Shown here piece after piece: positions 5,558-14,596 of a stretch of 22,875 nt of DNA; within the stretch, counting starts at the first letter, position 1, and every line of letters starts with the position of its first letter. The notes under the pieces are model-generated. The model saw only the letters and a program-made list of their open reading frames with translations, was not told where the DNA came from and made no database searches. Made by a program: the position numbers and the translations under genes. The stretch spans positions 170-23,044 of IMG/VR virus record IMGVR_UViG_3300000235_000025. One strand, given 5' to 3'. Source of the stretch: a virus.

Positions 5558-6893
5558 TGTTAAAAATGAGATAGTAAAGGAATATTGCTCTAGAAGCTTC
5601 TATAACTTCTTTTTGTACTTTTGGAAGCAAGTGGAGACCTCAGAGTATGATAACAACTGGCATATCAAAATGGTATGTGATGAACTGCAAGAACGCTTTG
5701 AAATATTCAATAGAAAAGAAATTGATGAAAGTACCACGAGGGATTTAATATTTAACCTCCCACCTGGATGTAGTAAATCATTAATGATTTCAGTATTTTT
5801 TCCAGCTTGGGTTTGGTTAATTAGACCATCGGTAAAGATAATTAGTTACTCATACAGTTATAAAGTAGCAGAAGAACTATCTGGTAAGTCTCTTAGATTA
5901 CTTATGAGTGATGAGTACCAATCAATTAGTAGCTTTAAATTAACATCCACTGCTGTTAGTAATATTAAAAATAATAAACACGGACAACGATTTGTTACTT
6001 CTACAGGAGGAGCAATTACAGGTATTCACGCTGATATAATTATTGGGGACGATCCAAACTCACCTCAAGCTATTAATTCAGAAGCATCTCGGCTTGAAGC
6101 TAGAAGGTTTGTTAGAGAAATACTACCATCTCGTAAAACATCAATTAGATATAGTTATGCAATTACTGTACAACAAAGACTACACAGCGAGGATGTTACA
6201 AGTTGTTTATTAGATTTAGGCAATCCTAAAATTATTTCTATACCAGCTATTAATGAGGCCAATCAATCATTCTTTCCTACTAGATTTCCGCTGTCCGCAT
6301 TAGAGAGTAAAAAAACTGAATTGGGCAGTCTATCATTTATGGCTCAGTATATGCAGATTACTCAAGATGCAAGCGGTGGTATTATTAAAAAGGATTGGTT
6401 AATTGAGGAGGTTACAGAGGAGAAACCATTATTTTACTTTTTAGATAGTGCCTATGGTGGCAAGAATGCTGACTATAATGCTATCTGTGGTTGTTATAGG
6501 AGAGGTAATAATTTAATAGTACACTCCCTTGAATTAAATAAGTATGAATTTCCAGAGCTTATTAAATGGTTAAAGAATAGTGTACCTGCTAAGAGTAAAA
6601 TATATATTGAAGGGAAAGCATCTGGTAAATCTATTATACAAACACTCAGGCTAGAAACTGACTTAAATATTATAGAAATAAAACCAACAGTGAGTAAGAA
6701 TGAACGTAAGCATAGTTGCTCACCATTTTTTGAAGCTGGTAGAATAATAATTAATAAAAATATTAAACACAAAGAAACTCTTATAGAACAGTTAATATTT
6801 GATAGTGTTAAGCACGACGATGCTTTAGATGTTGTTATGCACGCTATTGAGCAGTTACTTATTAAAAGGGTTGGTAATTACGATATACGATAA
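5541..6893 (+). CDS. terL: Terminase large subunit
   Basis: A 450-aa packaging motor ATPase and nuclease, which pumps DNA into the prohead and cuts it. The ATPase domain has an adenine-binding-like aromatic region near the start, Walker A LPPGCSKS (residues 73-80), and Walker B ADIIIGDDP (164-172). The RNase H-like nuclease domain shows the expected acidic residues: Asp302 in FYFLDSAYGG, Glu357 in IYIEGKASGKS and the cluster Asp426/Asp427/Asp430 in HDDALD near the C-terminus. Length is normal for the family. All key motifs are intact, so this gene looks functional. All its tryptophans are encoded by TGG and none by TGA. It starts inside the small terminase gene and its TAA overlaps the next ATG. 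Confidence 0.95.
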   Translation: MEISNSVKNEIVKEYCSRSFYNFFLYFWKQVETSEYDNNWHIKMVCDELQERFEIFNRKEIDESTTRDLIFNLPPGCSKSLMISVFFPAWVWLIRPSVKIISYSYSYKVAEELSGKSLRLLMSDEYQSISSFKLTSTAVSNIKNNKHGQRFVTSTGGAITGIHADIIIGDDPNSPQAINSEASRLEARRFVREILPSRKTSIRYSYAITVQQRLHSEDVTSCLLDLGNPKIISIPAINEANQSFFPTRFPLSALESKKTELGSLSFMAQYMQITQDASGGIIKKDWLIEEVTEEKPLFYFLDSAYGGKNADYNAICGCYRRGNNLIVHSLELNKYEFPELIKWLKNSVPAKSKIYIEGKASGKSIIQTLRLETDLNIIEIKPTVSKNERKHSCSPFFEAGRIIINKNIKHKETLIEQLIFDSVKHDDALDVVMHAIEQLLIKRVGNYDIR

Positions 6894-7450
6894 TGAAACA
6901 ATTAAAAGATTTTACAATTAAAGAATTTAATGAGTACAAAGACTTACTCTTAGAAGAAAGCATTAATGAAGTAGAGATACTTAAATTATTTGGAGTGGAC
7001 ATTAATAAATTATCAATAAGTCAATTAAAAGATACTATGGGTAAAATTAATAGTATGAACCTAGATACTAAACTAAGAAAGTACTATACAATTAAAAATG
7101 TTAGATATAAAGCTACCCTAAATTTAATGAGCCTTAATGCTGCACAATTTATAGACTTTCAAGCCTATATGAAAGACTTTCAGATTCAGAATATACTATC
7201 TGTGTTTCTAATACCACAAACTAAAGTATGGTATGGTTGGAAAGACGGCAAGTATAATACAGACTACAATGTTATAAATCTAGTGGATAATATATACAGT
7301 GAGTTTAAGATGAGTGATGCTAAATTACTCAGTGATTTTTTTTTATCACAATCGACCAGCTTATTAAAGATTATGAAGGATTATTTAACCAAGAAGAGTT
7401 TAATGATGAAGAGGAAGAGACAGATAAAAGATTTAAGAAGCCCAAAGTAA
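6893..7450 (+). CDS. Tail assembly chaperone-like protein (short form)
   Basis: The 0-frame product is 185 aa. It has the pattern of tail assembly chaperones of Bacteroidota phages: a helical N-terminus, a central MSLNAAQFIDFQAYM region, a LSVFLIP-x-x-x-x-WYGW segment and a region ending MSDAKLLSDFF, just before a run of nine T. These proteins coat the tape measure during tail assembly. After the T run the 0 frame continues SLLKIMKDYLTKKSLMM and becomes very basic, ending in TAA. A second product would come from a -1 shift at the T run (listed separately). It starts on the stop of the large terminase. Unlike the usual arrangement, it lies about 7 kb before the tape measure gene. The assignment relies on pattern and the frameshift layout. 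Confidence 0.6.
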   Translation: MKQLKDFTIKEFNEYKDLLLEESINEVEILKLFGVDINKLSISQLKDTMGKINSMNLDTKLRKYYTIKNVRYKATLNLMSLNAAQFIDFQAYMKDFQIQNILSVFLIPQTKVWYGWKDGKYNTDYNVINLVDNIYSEFKMSDAKLLSDFFLSQSTSLLKIMKDYLTKKSLMMKRKRQIKDLRSPK

Positions 7451-7608
7451 GTAGTTCTATGCAATGGATGCAAACAATTGATAATATTGCAGAGATTGCT
7501 AGAATACCTTACCTAGAAGTATTTAACTTAGGTATTACTGATTTTTTAAATCTTATGAGTTATTTAGTATATAAAAATAAACAAATAGAGAAACAGTATA
7601 AGAAATAA
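6893..7608 (+). CDS. Tail assembly chaperone, -1 frameshift fusion (G-T like)
   Basis: A shift of -1 at the slippery site 7339-7345 would join the first 151 codons to a downstream frame of 87 codons beginning ITIDQLIKDYEG, giving about 238 aa. The added part has an acidic linker (FNDEEEETDK) and a conserved-looking end (MQWMQTIDNIAEIARIPYLE then FLNLMSYLVYKNK). Continuous coding past the short form's stop and the exact TAATG junction with the next gene support that the downstream frame is translated. This copies the layout of lambda gpG/gpGT. An alternative is independent initiation at ATG 7459 (49 aa), or a homopolymer length error in the T run. Product structure is inferred. Confidence 0.6.
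7339..7345 (+). promoter_or_regulatory. -1 ribosomal frameshift slippery site
   Basis: In the 0 frame the codons read GAT TTT TTT TTA, which contains the canonical heptamer T TTT TTA in the correct phase for a -1 slip. It lies in a run of nine T (7336-7344). GTGAT and ATCAC flank the run and could pair around it. No strong downstream stem or pseudoknot was recognised by eye. Confidence 0.6.
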
Positions 7609-8045
7609 TGGAATACATTAATTTAATAAAAGTATTAAACGTTATAGGAGCAGAGATCAGGGATAAATATAAAGCAAAGCTCAAAACTGGAGCTTATGCC
7701 ACTGGTAAATTATATAACTCTGTTCAGTATAGAATAAGTGTTACTGATAAATATGTAAAGCTATCATTTAGTCTTGAGGATTATTGGATAAATGTAGAGG
7801 GGGGTAGAGCAGCTGGTAAGAGGATGCCACCTGTATCAGTAATAAGAAAGTGGATGTTAAGTAAAGCAATCCCAGATAAAGATGGTTTAGCTTATGCAAT
7901 ATCCCGTAAAATAAGTAAGGTGGGTATTAAAGCTAAACCTTACTTTAAACAAACTAAAATGGAAGTTATACCTAATTACTTGGATGATATAACTAAAGCA
8001 ATTAATAAAGATTTGAAAGAATCATTTAACAACAAAACAAAATAG
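7608..8045 (+). CDS. HK97 gp10-like tail completion protein
   Basis: A 145-aa basic protein with features of the gp10-like neck/tail completion family common in Bacteroidota phages: IRDKYKAKLKTGAYATGKLYNSV (about residues 17-39), a beta-rich centre, LEDYWINVEGGRAAGKRMPP (about 56-75), then VIRKWMLSKAIPDKDGLAYAISRKI and GIKAKPYFKQT. The Gly-Arg-x-x-Gly-Lys-x-x-Pro-Pro motif is typical. The protein probably sits at the head-tail joint or tail end. It starts on the TAA of the frameshifted chaperone frame (TAATG), which supports translation of that frame. It ends in TAG one base before the next gene. Confidence 0.7.
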   Translation: MEYINLIKVLNVIGAEIRDKYKAKLKTGAYATGKLYNSVQYRISVTDKYVKLSFSLEDYWINVEGGRAAGKRMPPVSVIRKWMLSKAIPDKDGLAYAISRKISKVGIKAKPYFKQTKMEVIPNYLDDITKAINKDLKESFNNKTK

Positions 8046-8046
8046 A

Positions 8047-10452
8047 ATGAATTTAATAAATGTATTAGCAACAAAGTCAGGTGTAAATGAATACACAACA
8101 GACTACTATGTAAATAGCAAAGACTATCGAGGTTCTAATTTAATTTTTTCATCAACAGCAGCATCAAAGTATAATTACTGCATATTAAAATTTAATCTAT
8201 CGGATTCTAAATGGTATGCTATAACACAGGGAGAATTAAAGGGCTACCTTGATTCATCCTTAGGGTCATACTTATATAAATTTGATTTTGATAAGTATAT
8301 ATCATTTGACAGTAATAAAATAATGTCAGATGCAGATGTGCTTAGCTTAAATTTTAAATTTACAGGTATGTGCTCATCTAAAATGCGTTTTTTATTAAGT
8401 ACTAGTGCTACGTTTGTTACAGCAAATATAAATGCTGGACATTTCACATTATTAAATGATGGTAGAATACTTGTAAATGATATAAGCCAGTTTAGTAATT
8501 TTATTTGTACCGATAAGTTCACAGTTAATTTTTGGAATAGAGAAGACAATACTACTATAAATTATCCTATACAAGAGAAGGTTGAGAAGAGCAGTTACTT
8601 TCCTATTACTACATATTCAAATCATAACGTATATGTAGCACTTAAAGATGCTAATGGTAATAAAATTAACACCTTAGAGGTTAGTAATGGAGACCAGGAT
8701 TTTACAACTGAGTTTATCTGGATTCCAGAAAATTGTGAGTCTATAGATATTTATGAATATAATTCCAATGGGTATAATGAAATCTTAAATGGAGTTCAAC
8801 CTAATTTAGTCAATGATAGTAGAGCTCCATTATTTGGAGAGAATGCAGCTACTGGGACAATGGTAGCTACACTGAAGGATGATGAATCATCAAATGAACC
8901 ATACTATCGTTATCAACCTAGCAGTTCTTATGCTGCTTCTGTTTATGGATGTATAACTACTTATGATGACCCCAAGGCATTATATGTAGCATCTGCGGAT
9001 GTTAGAGTACAAAGCGATGAAGCTAGTGCTATTATAAATACCTATATGCATAATGACCTATGGGATTCTGTTTCAACAACAAGTAATATAGAACCATTTG
9101 TATGGACAAGAGTATTCACAAAACCATTCAGCATCCCATTAGGAACATATCCGTCTGACTCATCTGGCTATTTCATAATATCTAATGGTAGCAATGATGC
9201 GTTAGGTAAATGGATGGATATAAAAAATGTTAAAATAGAAAAGGTAAAGTTTAATAAATATGTTAATCTTATTCCAAAGATGCAAACGAGTAATCTCTAT
9301 GGATTTGCGTCTGATCAATTTTACTTACAAGCTGGAAAAACTTATACATTACGAGTTGATGGTAATAATAGCAATGCAACATTAAATAGACATTTATTTG
9401 TAGAAATTAACAAGAGTGGAGCTTATTATTCTGTGCCATCAACAGAATTTCCTGGTTCATACCAGAAATCTATATCATTTACTGTATCATCTTCAGGAAT
9501 ACACTATATTAATTCTTATTATCATCCACAAATAGCCGACACAACAGGTTCAGTTGATTTAGGATCATATTACTTATATGAAGGGACTGTTGATCCTGGA
9601 CAAGACATAACACCAACTGACTGGATTCCATCATCGTTTGATATGAAAGCCCAAACAAATCAAAAGTCATTTACTAAAACTGTAGGCTGCTCAGGTGTTG
9701 TTTCAAATGATTATTTCTATCTTGACAATAATTCAGTAATGGATAAGCTTTCTTGTAAAGCAAATGCATTTGAAATTGAATCAATTGAAAAGGAGTATGT
9801 TAAACTTGGAAATAAAGATTTTAATCATAAAACTACCATTAAAAAACAGGTTAAACAAAATACAGGGTACAGTCTTGACGAGAAACAATTATATAGCTTA
9901 AATAAGAGTCCTTTGGTTTATAAGATACACCCAAAGGATTATATGATAAATCAAAACTATGTATTAAACACATCCTCAGAGTATACAATCAACAATGCTG
10001 GTTGGATTCATCTAAACTTAAAATATACACTTAAACCTAACACTAAATATTTTTTCCAAGTTGATGTGGTAAGCGGTTTTGATGATGTTAATGCTTCAAG
10101 ATTTTTATATGCTACAGCATCAAACTATAGTGGTGATGAAATCGAATTGACTCCTAATACATATTTTATAACACCAGCCGATAGCTCTAAATTTATATAT
10201 CTAAATGTGGTTAATAATTATGGTTATTCCCCATTTGTATTCAGAAACATTATGATTACCGAAGGTGACCAAGCAAGAACATTTGAACCAGAAGTATATC
10301 CTCATTTTGAAATTGCTAATTATAACATAGATAATAATACTTTTGATGGCTACAAACATAAGTTGTTAAATGAAAAGAATTTTGAGTTAACCTTAACCGA
10401 TATAGAAACAACAACAAAGAGAAATAATGTAAAAACAACCTTTTTAGACTAA
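8047..10452 (+). CDS. Large tail-tip protein with carbohydrate-binding-like modules
   Basis: An 801-aa protein, rich in beta-strand, Ser, Thr and Asn, between the gp10-like gene and the probable tail-associated protein. The N-terminal 240 residues (MNLINVLATKSGVNEYTTDYYVNS onward) are unrecognised and may form the part that attaches to the tail. Three later regions (about residues 255-400, 405-540 and 630-765) each begin NLV/NLI/NYVLN and contain strand patterns such as AGKTYTLRVDG or KPNTKYFFQVDV ending in phrases like YLYEGTVDPGQ..WIPSSFD or MITEGDQARTFEPE. This is the pattern of jelly-roll carbohydrate-binding domains seen in phage tail proteins. It likely contacts the cell surface; whether it is the distal tail protein is uncertain. 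TAA overlaps the next ATG. Confidence 0.6.
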   Translation: MNLINVLATKSGVNEYTTDYYVNSKDYRGSNLIFSSTAASKYNYCILKFNLSDSKWYAITQGELKGYLDSSLGSYLYKFDFDKYISFDSNKIMSDADVLSLNFKFTGMCSSKMRFLLSTSATFVTANINAGHFTLLNDGRILVNDISQFSNFICTDKFTVNFWNREDNTTINYPIQEKVEKSSYFPITTYSNHNVYVALKDANGNKINTLEVSNGDQDFTTEFIWIPENCESIDIYEYNSNGYNEILNGVQPNLVNDSRAPLFGENAATGTMVATLKDDESSNEPYYRYQPSSSYAASVYGCITTYDDPKALYVASADVRVQSDEASAIINTYMHNDLWDSVSTTSNIEPFVWTRVFTKPFSIPLGTYPSDSSGYFIISNGSNDALGKWMDIKNVKIEKVKFNKYVNLIPKMQTSNLYGFASDQFYLQAGKTYTLRVDGNNSNATLNRHLFVEINKSGAYYSVPSTEFPGSYQKSISFTVSSSGIHYINSYYHPQIADTTGSVDLGSYYLYEGTVDPGQDITPTDWIPSSFDMKAQTNQKSFTKTVGCSGVVSNDYFYLDNNSVMDKLSCKANAFEIESIEKEYVKLGNKDFNHKTTIKKQVKQNTGYSLDEKQLYSLNKSPLVYKIHPKDYMINQNYVLNTSSEYTINNAGWIHLNLKYTLKPNTKYFFQVDVVSGFDDVNASRFLYATASNYSGDEIELTPNTYFITPADSSKFIYLNVVNNYGYSPFVFRNIMITEGDQARTFEPEVYPHFEIANYNIDNNTFDGYKHKLLNEKNFELTLTDIETTTKRNNVKTTFLD

Positions 10453-13400
10453 TGAGAAAGTTATTAATAAACAACACGCTGGCTTTGATTGATAATAATC
10501 AAGCAATTTTATTTTCGCATAAGGTGAACAACTTAGATGATTTCTCTATTATAAATTTAGCAGTGTCAAAAACAATTCAGCTGCCTCGTTGTCAACAGAA
10601 TGATGAAATATTTGGATATATTGGGGAAATAACAAGACTAACCTTTAATTATAATAATAATGAAAAAACAAGCATATCATTTAATCAAACAAAGAAAATA
10701 GCTTATGTGTACTTAGATGACTCTGAAATATTATCTGAGGGTAATTTAGTTGTTGAAAATATTACAGAGGATTACTATGAGGTTTCTTTATATGATAAAA
10801 TGATAGACATATTAGAGCAGTTTGATGGTAATGATGAAACTGGCAGTGGATATTTAAATGATTTAGACTTGTACTATGAAGGATCAAATAGCAAGATTGA
10901 ATACAGCCTATTTTCTGCAAGGTTACCTTACTATGCACAGAATTTTAAAAATCTAAAGTACAGTATAAATATAAATGATGATAATTTAACAGATAACTTA
11001 TTTAGATGCATTGATAGCTCTACTAATAAACCAACCACCTTTGAATTACCAGAAGATATGTCACAGGTGCAGGCAAGGACTATAAAAGCCTATGATGTTG
11101 ATTATAATGTTCCTATTAATGGGGTTATAGAATCTATTAATAAAAAATATAATGATATTATTGAGGTGGATGATAAATTAGATAACTACTTCAATGATTT
11201 ACATTTAAATTGTGGTAAGGTCAGAAAATATAGTAAAGCTCACCAAGAATATGAACTAAAACCATATAGTGATTTAACCCATATATCAACAACGAATGCA
11301 GCAGTTAAAAAGTATGCATTCTTGACTTATCCAGCAGGGCATACCGTTAATGGTATTATTAATACAGTAAATACCAACTATAATAGGTTCTTTATTCCAT
11401 TAAAAAATATAGATGGCAATTTTATCAGTAAAAAGAATGGTAAATACTATATAGAAATACCATTAAATATTTCACTATTTACAAGTAGTTATTACACTGG
11501 TTCTTCAAATGTTATCTCAGTTTTTAATAATAAAAACTACAACTATAATAACATACTAGAGGGTGAGAAGTTTGGGCAATTATATTTTAAAACGAGGATG
11601 TGCAACTACACACCTGGCACTGTTCCTGCATATGGTACTCCACAAAATTTTGGTAATAAAGAAGAGTATAACACTTCCCAGATAGAAAATGAAATAAATT
11701 TTATTAAGGGGGTTAGTTCAAATGTAACATTCAATTCAGCAACAAATAAATATACAATAAGCTGTAATAATACACTAGTGCTTGAGTATGATTACTTACC
11801 AGAAATTGGCACACTAACTAATATGGCAATTGAATTAGACATTGAATTCCCACAGAAAAGTCACAGTTTATTCTTTTCTGAGAAAGTTGGTACATCAACA
11901 ACTCATATAGGCTATGATGTAAAAATAAGTGTAGCTTCTGGTGGTAAAGTAAATTATACTCCAGGAGATAGTTTTCACACTGGTGAATTAGTAACAGGTA
12001 AAAATATATTCCCAAAGGTAAGTATTAAAGATTTTTTAATAGAGTTAGCAAAGTATCATAACCTTAAACTAGTCATACTAAATGGTAAACTACGTATTGA
12101 AAAGAAACTTTACACTTCCAAAAATGAATTTTTAAATGTGATTAATATAGAGGGAGTTAATCCTAAACTATTTGATTTTAATAATATTATTTTGAGCTAT
12201 GGCTTAACTAGTAATGATTTAATAAACTCAAGCTATGAAGACTTAAATAGAAAAAAATATGGGCAAAAATTGGTTAATCTGAACTACAGCATAAGAAATA
12301 AAACTAAAAAGATAGAATACAGTAGTTATATTCCTGCTCTCATTAAGGACACTAAAAAATATGCCTATGATGAATTTGGAGGTTACTTTAACTCTGGTAG
12401 AAATAAATCAAATCTTGGAGTAACTCAAGGGCTGAGTGATAAAATTGTATTCTGTTTCTTAAATAATATTGTAGATAATGTTATTTATTTATGTGATGAT
12501 ACTTTCTATGAAGCAAATATGGCCTCAAATTATGAAAGTAGTATACCTACAGAAGTTAAATTTTTAAAAACAAACTTAGACGTTGTATATACCTCTGGAT
12601 TATTTTCATTCACTGGTACATCTTATGGGGAAACTCAAAGCATACCAATTAGTAATTATTACACATCAAGTCCATATAAATTTAATGGGGACGTCATTAG
12701 TAAGTCGTTAGAGATGAATAAGCCAATCTATAATTATACAAACATAACAGACACACAATATCCTGATTCTGCTACACATTATGAGAGGTACTTTAAAAAA
12801 TACATCAGTGAAATTTATAATGTGAACAACCACATCCTAGAATGTGATGTTATACTTAATAGTAAGCTTGATGTAAGCCAAGTATATCATTATAATAATG
12901 TTAATTATATTATTACTGAGATTCCTGAGTATGACCCCTTTGATAATTACGTTAAGGGCATTAAACTACTAAAGGTTAATGATAAAAACAATTATTTATT
13001 TCCATATACTAAAGAGGAGGGCAATATAACTATAAACTATTATTCTAATATTACACAGACATCATTAACTGTAAATGAAAGGATTAACTACACTGGTGGA
13101 GATACTATTGTTACTGGTGGTGTTAAATATGGTTTAAATTCTAACAGTCTTAATTTAAGCTCAACAATAAGTAATCCAGGAATAACATTTAGTGTTAATA
13201 TTACTTCTGGATTAATTAAAAATACAAAATTTTACTTTCAACCATATATGGTTAGTGCTACAGGAATATATACATATGGGGAAGTATCTGAGGCTATTAC
13301 CCTAGATGATTATTCTATACCAACGGTTAATATAACAAGTATAAACACAACCACTTATACTACTTTTAATGCTGTAGGTAATATATTAAGTCAAGGTGGT

Positions 13401-14573
13401 TATCCTATAACAGAGTATGGTTTTGTTTTTTCTAGCTCAAGTCAATTTCCAACAACAGCTGATACAAAAATAATTACTGGTACAACAAATGGATTTGGAA
13501 CTTATGGGGATACTATTAGTAATTTAAATAGTAATACAACCTATTATGTAAGAGCTTATGCTATTAATCAAAATGGTACAGCATATAGCAGCAATCAATT
13601 AATTGCTAGAACAAATACATATTCAATTCCTATGCTAGACACTTCAGTACCTTTTAACATAAGACAAACAGATGGGGATAGTGGAGGTTATAGAATTGAG
13701 GATGGAGGAAGTCCTGTAACTCAAAAGGGTATAGTAATTCAACTAGCAGGCTCTGGGATACCATCAATAACAAATAATATATTTATGTCCTCGAATGGCA
13801 GTGGTACAAGTGATTTTACAGCTCACTTTAATGGATTAATATCAGATGAATCCTATACTATTAGTTCTTTTGCAACAAATGCTTATGGAACTGGTTATGG
13901 TCAGCAAGATTTCTTTAATACATTACCTATTGGTTTACCAATAGTTTATACTGTATCATACTTTGGAAATCTAACATTTGAAAGTGTAGACTTGTATGGG
14001 GTACTAAATTATAATGGTGGGGACCCAGATCCAATTACTGAATATGGAGTTATTATTTCTAAGAGTAATTCAAACCCAACAGAAGGTGGTGTAGATTGCA
14101 CAACTATTTGGAGTGGTGGTTCTTCAATAACAAATGGGAATGATTTTTTAATTACAGTAAATGGATTAACAGAGAATACTTCCTATTATTATAGAGCCTA
14201 TGTTTCTAATATAATTGGTATAGGCTATGGCCAAGTCTATAGCTTTAATACATTATATGAAGAGCCCTATTTAGGGGAGTATTCATTAAAACGAAATGCA
14301 GATTTTAATGCAATAGCACAACTAAGATTTAATATTTATTCAAATTATGAAGTTATGGAGTATGGCGTGTTGTATTCTGCAGAGATTACAAATCCAACAT
14401 TTGGAAATTCACTAGTTAGAGAGTGGTCAGGTGATCCAGCAGGAGTAGTAGCAGCAGAATTTGAGGATGTTAACTTAGAAGATAGTATGATTGGAGAAAT
14501 TTATTGTAAGGCATATATATTAACATCTCTAGGTTATACATACAGCCCTGTATTTGTAGATACATATTATTAA
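10452..14573 (+). CDS. Tail-associated receptor-binding protein with FN3-like repeats
   Basis: At 1373 aa the longest gene in the window. The N-terminal region (MRKLLINNTLALIDNNQAILFS then VSKTIQLPRCQQNDEIFGYIG) is typical of Bacteroidota phage and prophage tail proteins that join the tail tip. A middle region to about residue 865 is unrecognised. The C-terminal third contains five related domains of about 85-110 residues (starting near 868, 953, 1055, 1158 and 1270) with phrases such as GGYPITEYGFVFS and NSNTTYYVRAYAINQNGTAYS, a fibronectin type III/Ig-like pattern common in Bacteroidota surface and phage adhesion proteins. The array probably reaches the host surface. Domains differ substantially, so they are an old duplication. 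It is separated by 23 bp from the tape measure gene. Confidence 0.7.
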   Translation: MRKLLINNTLALIDNNQAILFSHKVNNLDDFSIINLAVSKTIQLPRCQQNDEIFGYIGEITRLTFNYNNNEKTSISFNQTKKIAYVYLDDSEILSEGNLVVENITEDYYEVSLYDKMIDILEQFDGNDETGSGYLNDLDLYYEGSNSKIEYSLFSARLPYYAQNFKNLKYSININDDNLTDNLFRCIDSSTNKPTTFELPEDMSQVQARTIKAYDVDYNVPINGVIESINKKYNDIIEVDDKLDNYFNDLHLNCGKVRKYSKAHQEYELKPYSDLTHISTTNAAVKKYAFLTYPAGHTVNGIINTVNTNYNRFFIPLKNIDGNFISKKNGKYYIEIPLNISLFTSSYYTGSSNVISVFNNKNYNYNNILEGEKFGQLYFKTRMCNYTPGTVPAYGTPQNFGNKEEYNTSQIENEINFIKGVSSNVTFNSATNKYTISCNNTLVLEYDYLPEIGTLTNMAIELDIEFPQKSHSLFFSEKVGTSTTHIGYDVKISVASGGKVNYTPGDSFHTGELVTGKNIFPKVSIKDFLIELAKYHNLKLVILNGKLRIEKKLYTSKNEFLNVINIEGVNPKLFDFNNIILSYGLTSNDLINSSYEDLNRKKYGQKLVNLNYSIRNKTKKIEYSSYIPALIKDTKKYAYDEFGGYFNSGRNKSNLGVTQGLSDKIVFCFLNNIVDNVIYLCDDTFYEANMASNYESSIPTEVKFLKTNLDVVYTSGLFSFTGTSYGETQSIPISNYYTSSPYKFNGDVISKSLEMNKPIYNYTNITDTQYPDSATHYERYFKKYISEIYNVNNHILECDVILNSKLDVSQVYHYNNVNYIITEIPEYDPFDNYVKGIKLLKVNDKNNYLFPYTKEEGNITINYYSNITQTSLTVNERINYTGGDTIVTGGVKYGLNSNSLNLSSTISNPGITFSVNITSGLIKNTKFYFQPYMVSATGIYTYGEVSEAITLDDYSIPTVNITSINTTTYTTFNAVGNILSQGGYPITEYGFVFSSSSQFPTTADTKIITGTTNGFGTYGDTISNLNSNTTYYVRAYAINQNGTAYSSNQLIARTNTYSIPMLDTSVPFNIRQTDGDSGGYRIEDGGSPVTQKGIVIQLAGSGIPSITNNIFMSSNGSGTSDFTAHFNGLISDESYTISSFATNAYGTGYGQQDFFNTLPIGLPIVYTVSYFGNLTFESVDLYGVLNYNGGDPDPITEYGVIISKSNSNPTEGGVDCTTIWSGGSSITNGNDFLITVNGLTENTSYYYRAYVSNIIGIGYGQVYSFNTLYEEPYLGEYSLKRNADFNAIAQLRFNIYSNYEVMEYGVLYSAEITNPTFGNSLVREWSGDPAGVVAAEFEDVNLEDSMIGEIYCKAYILTSLGYTYSPVFVDTYY

Positions 14574-14596
14574 AATATAAATAAAACATAAATAAA

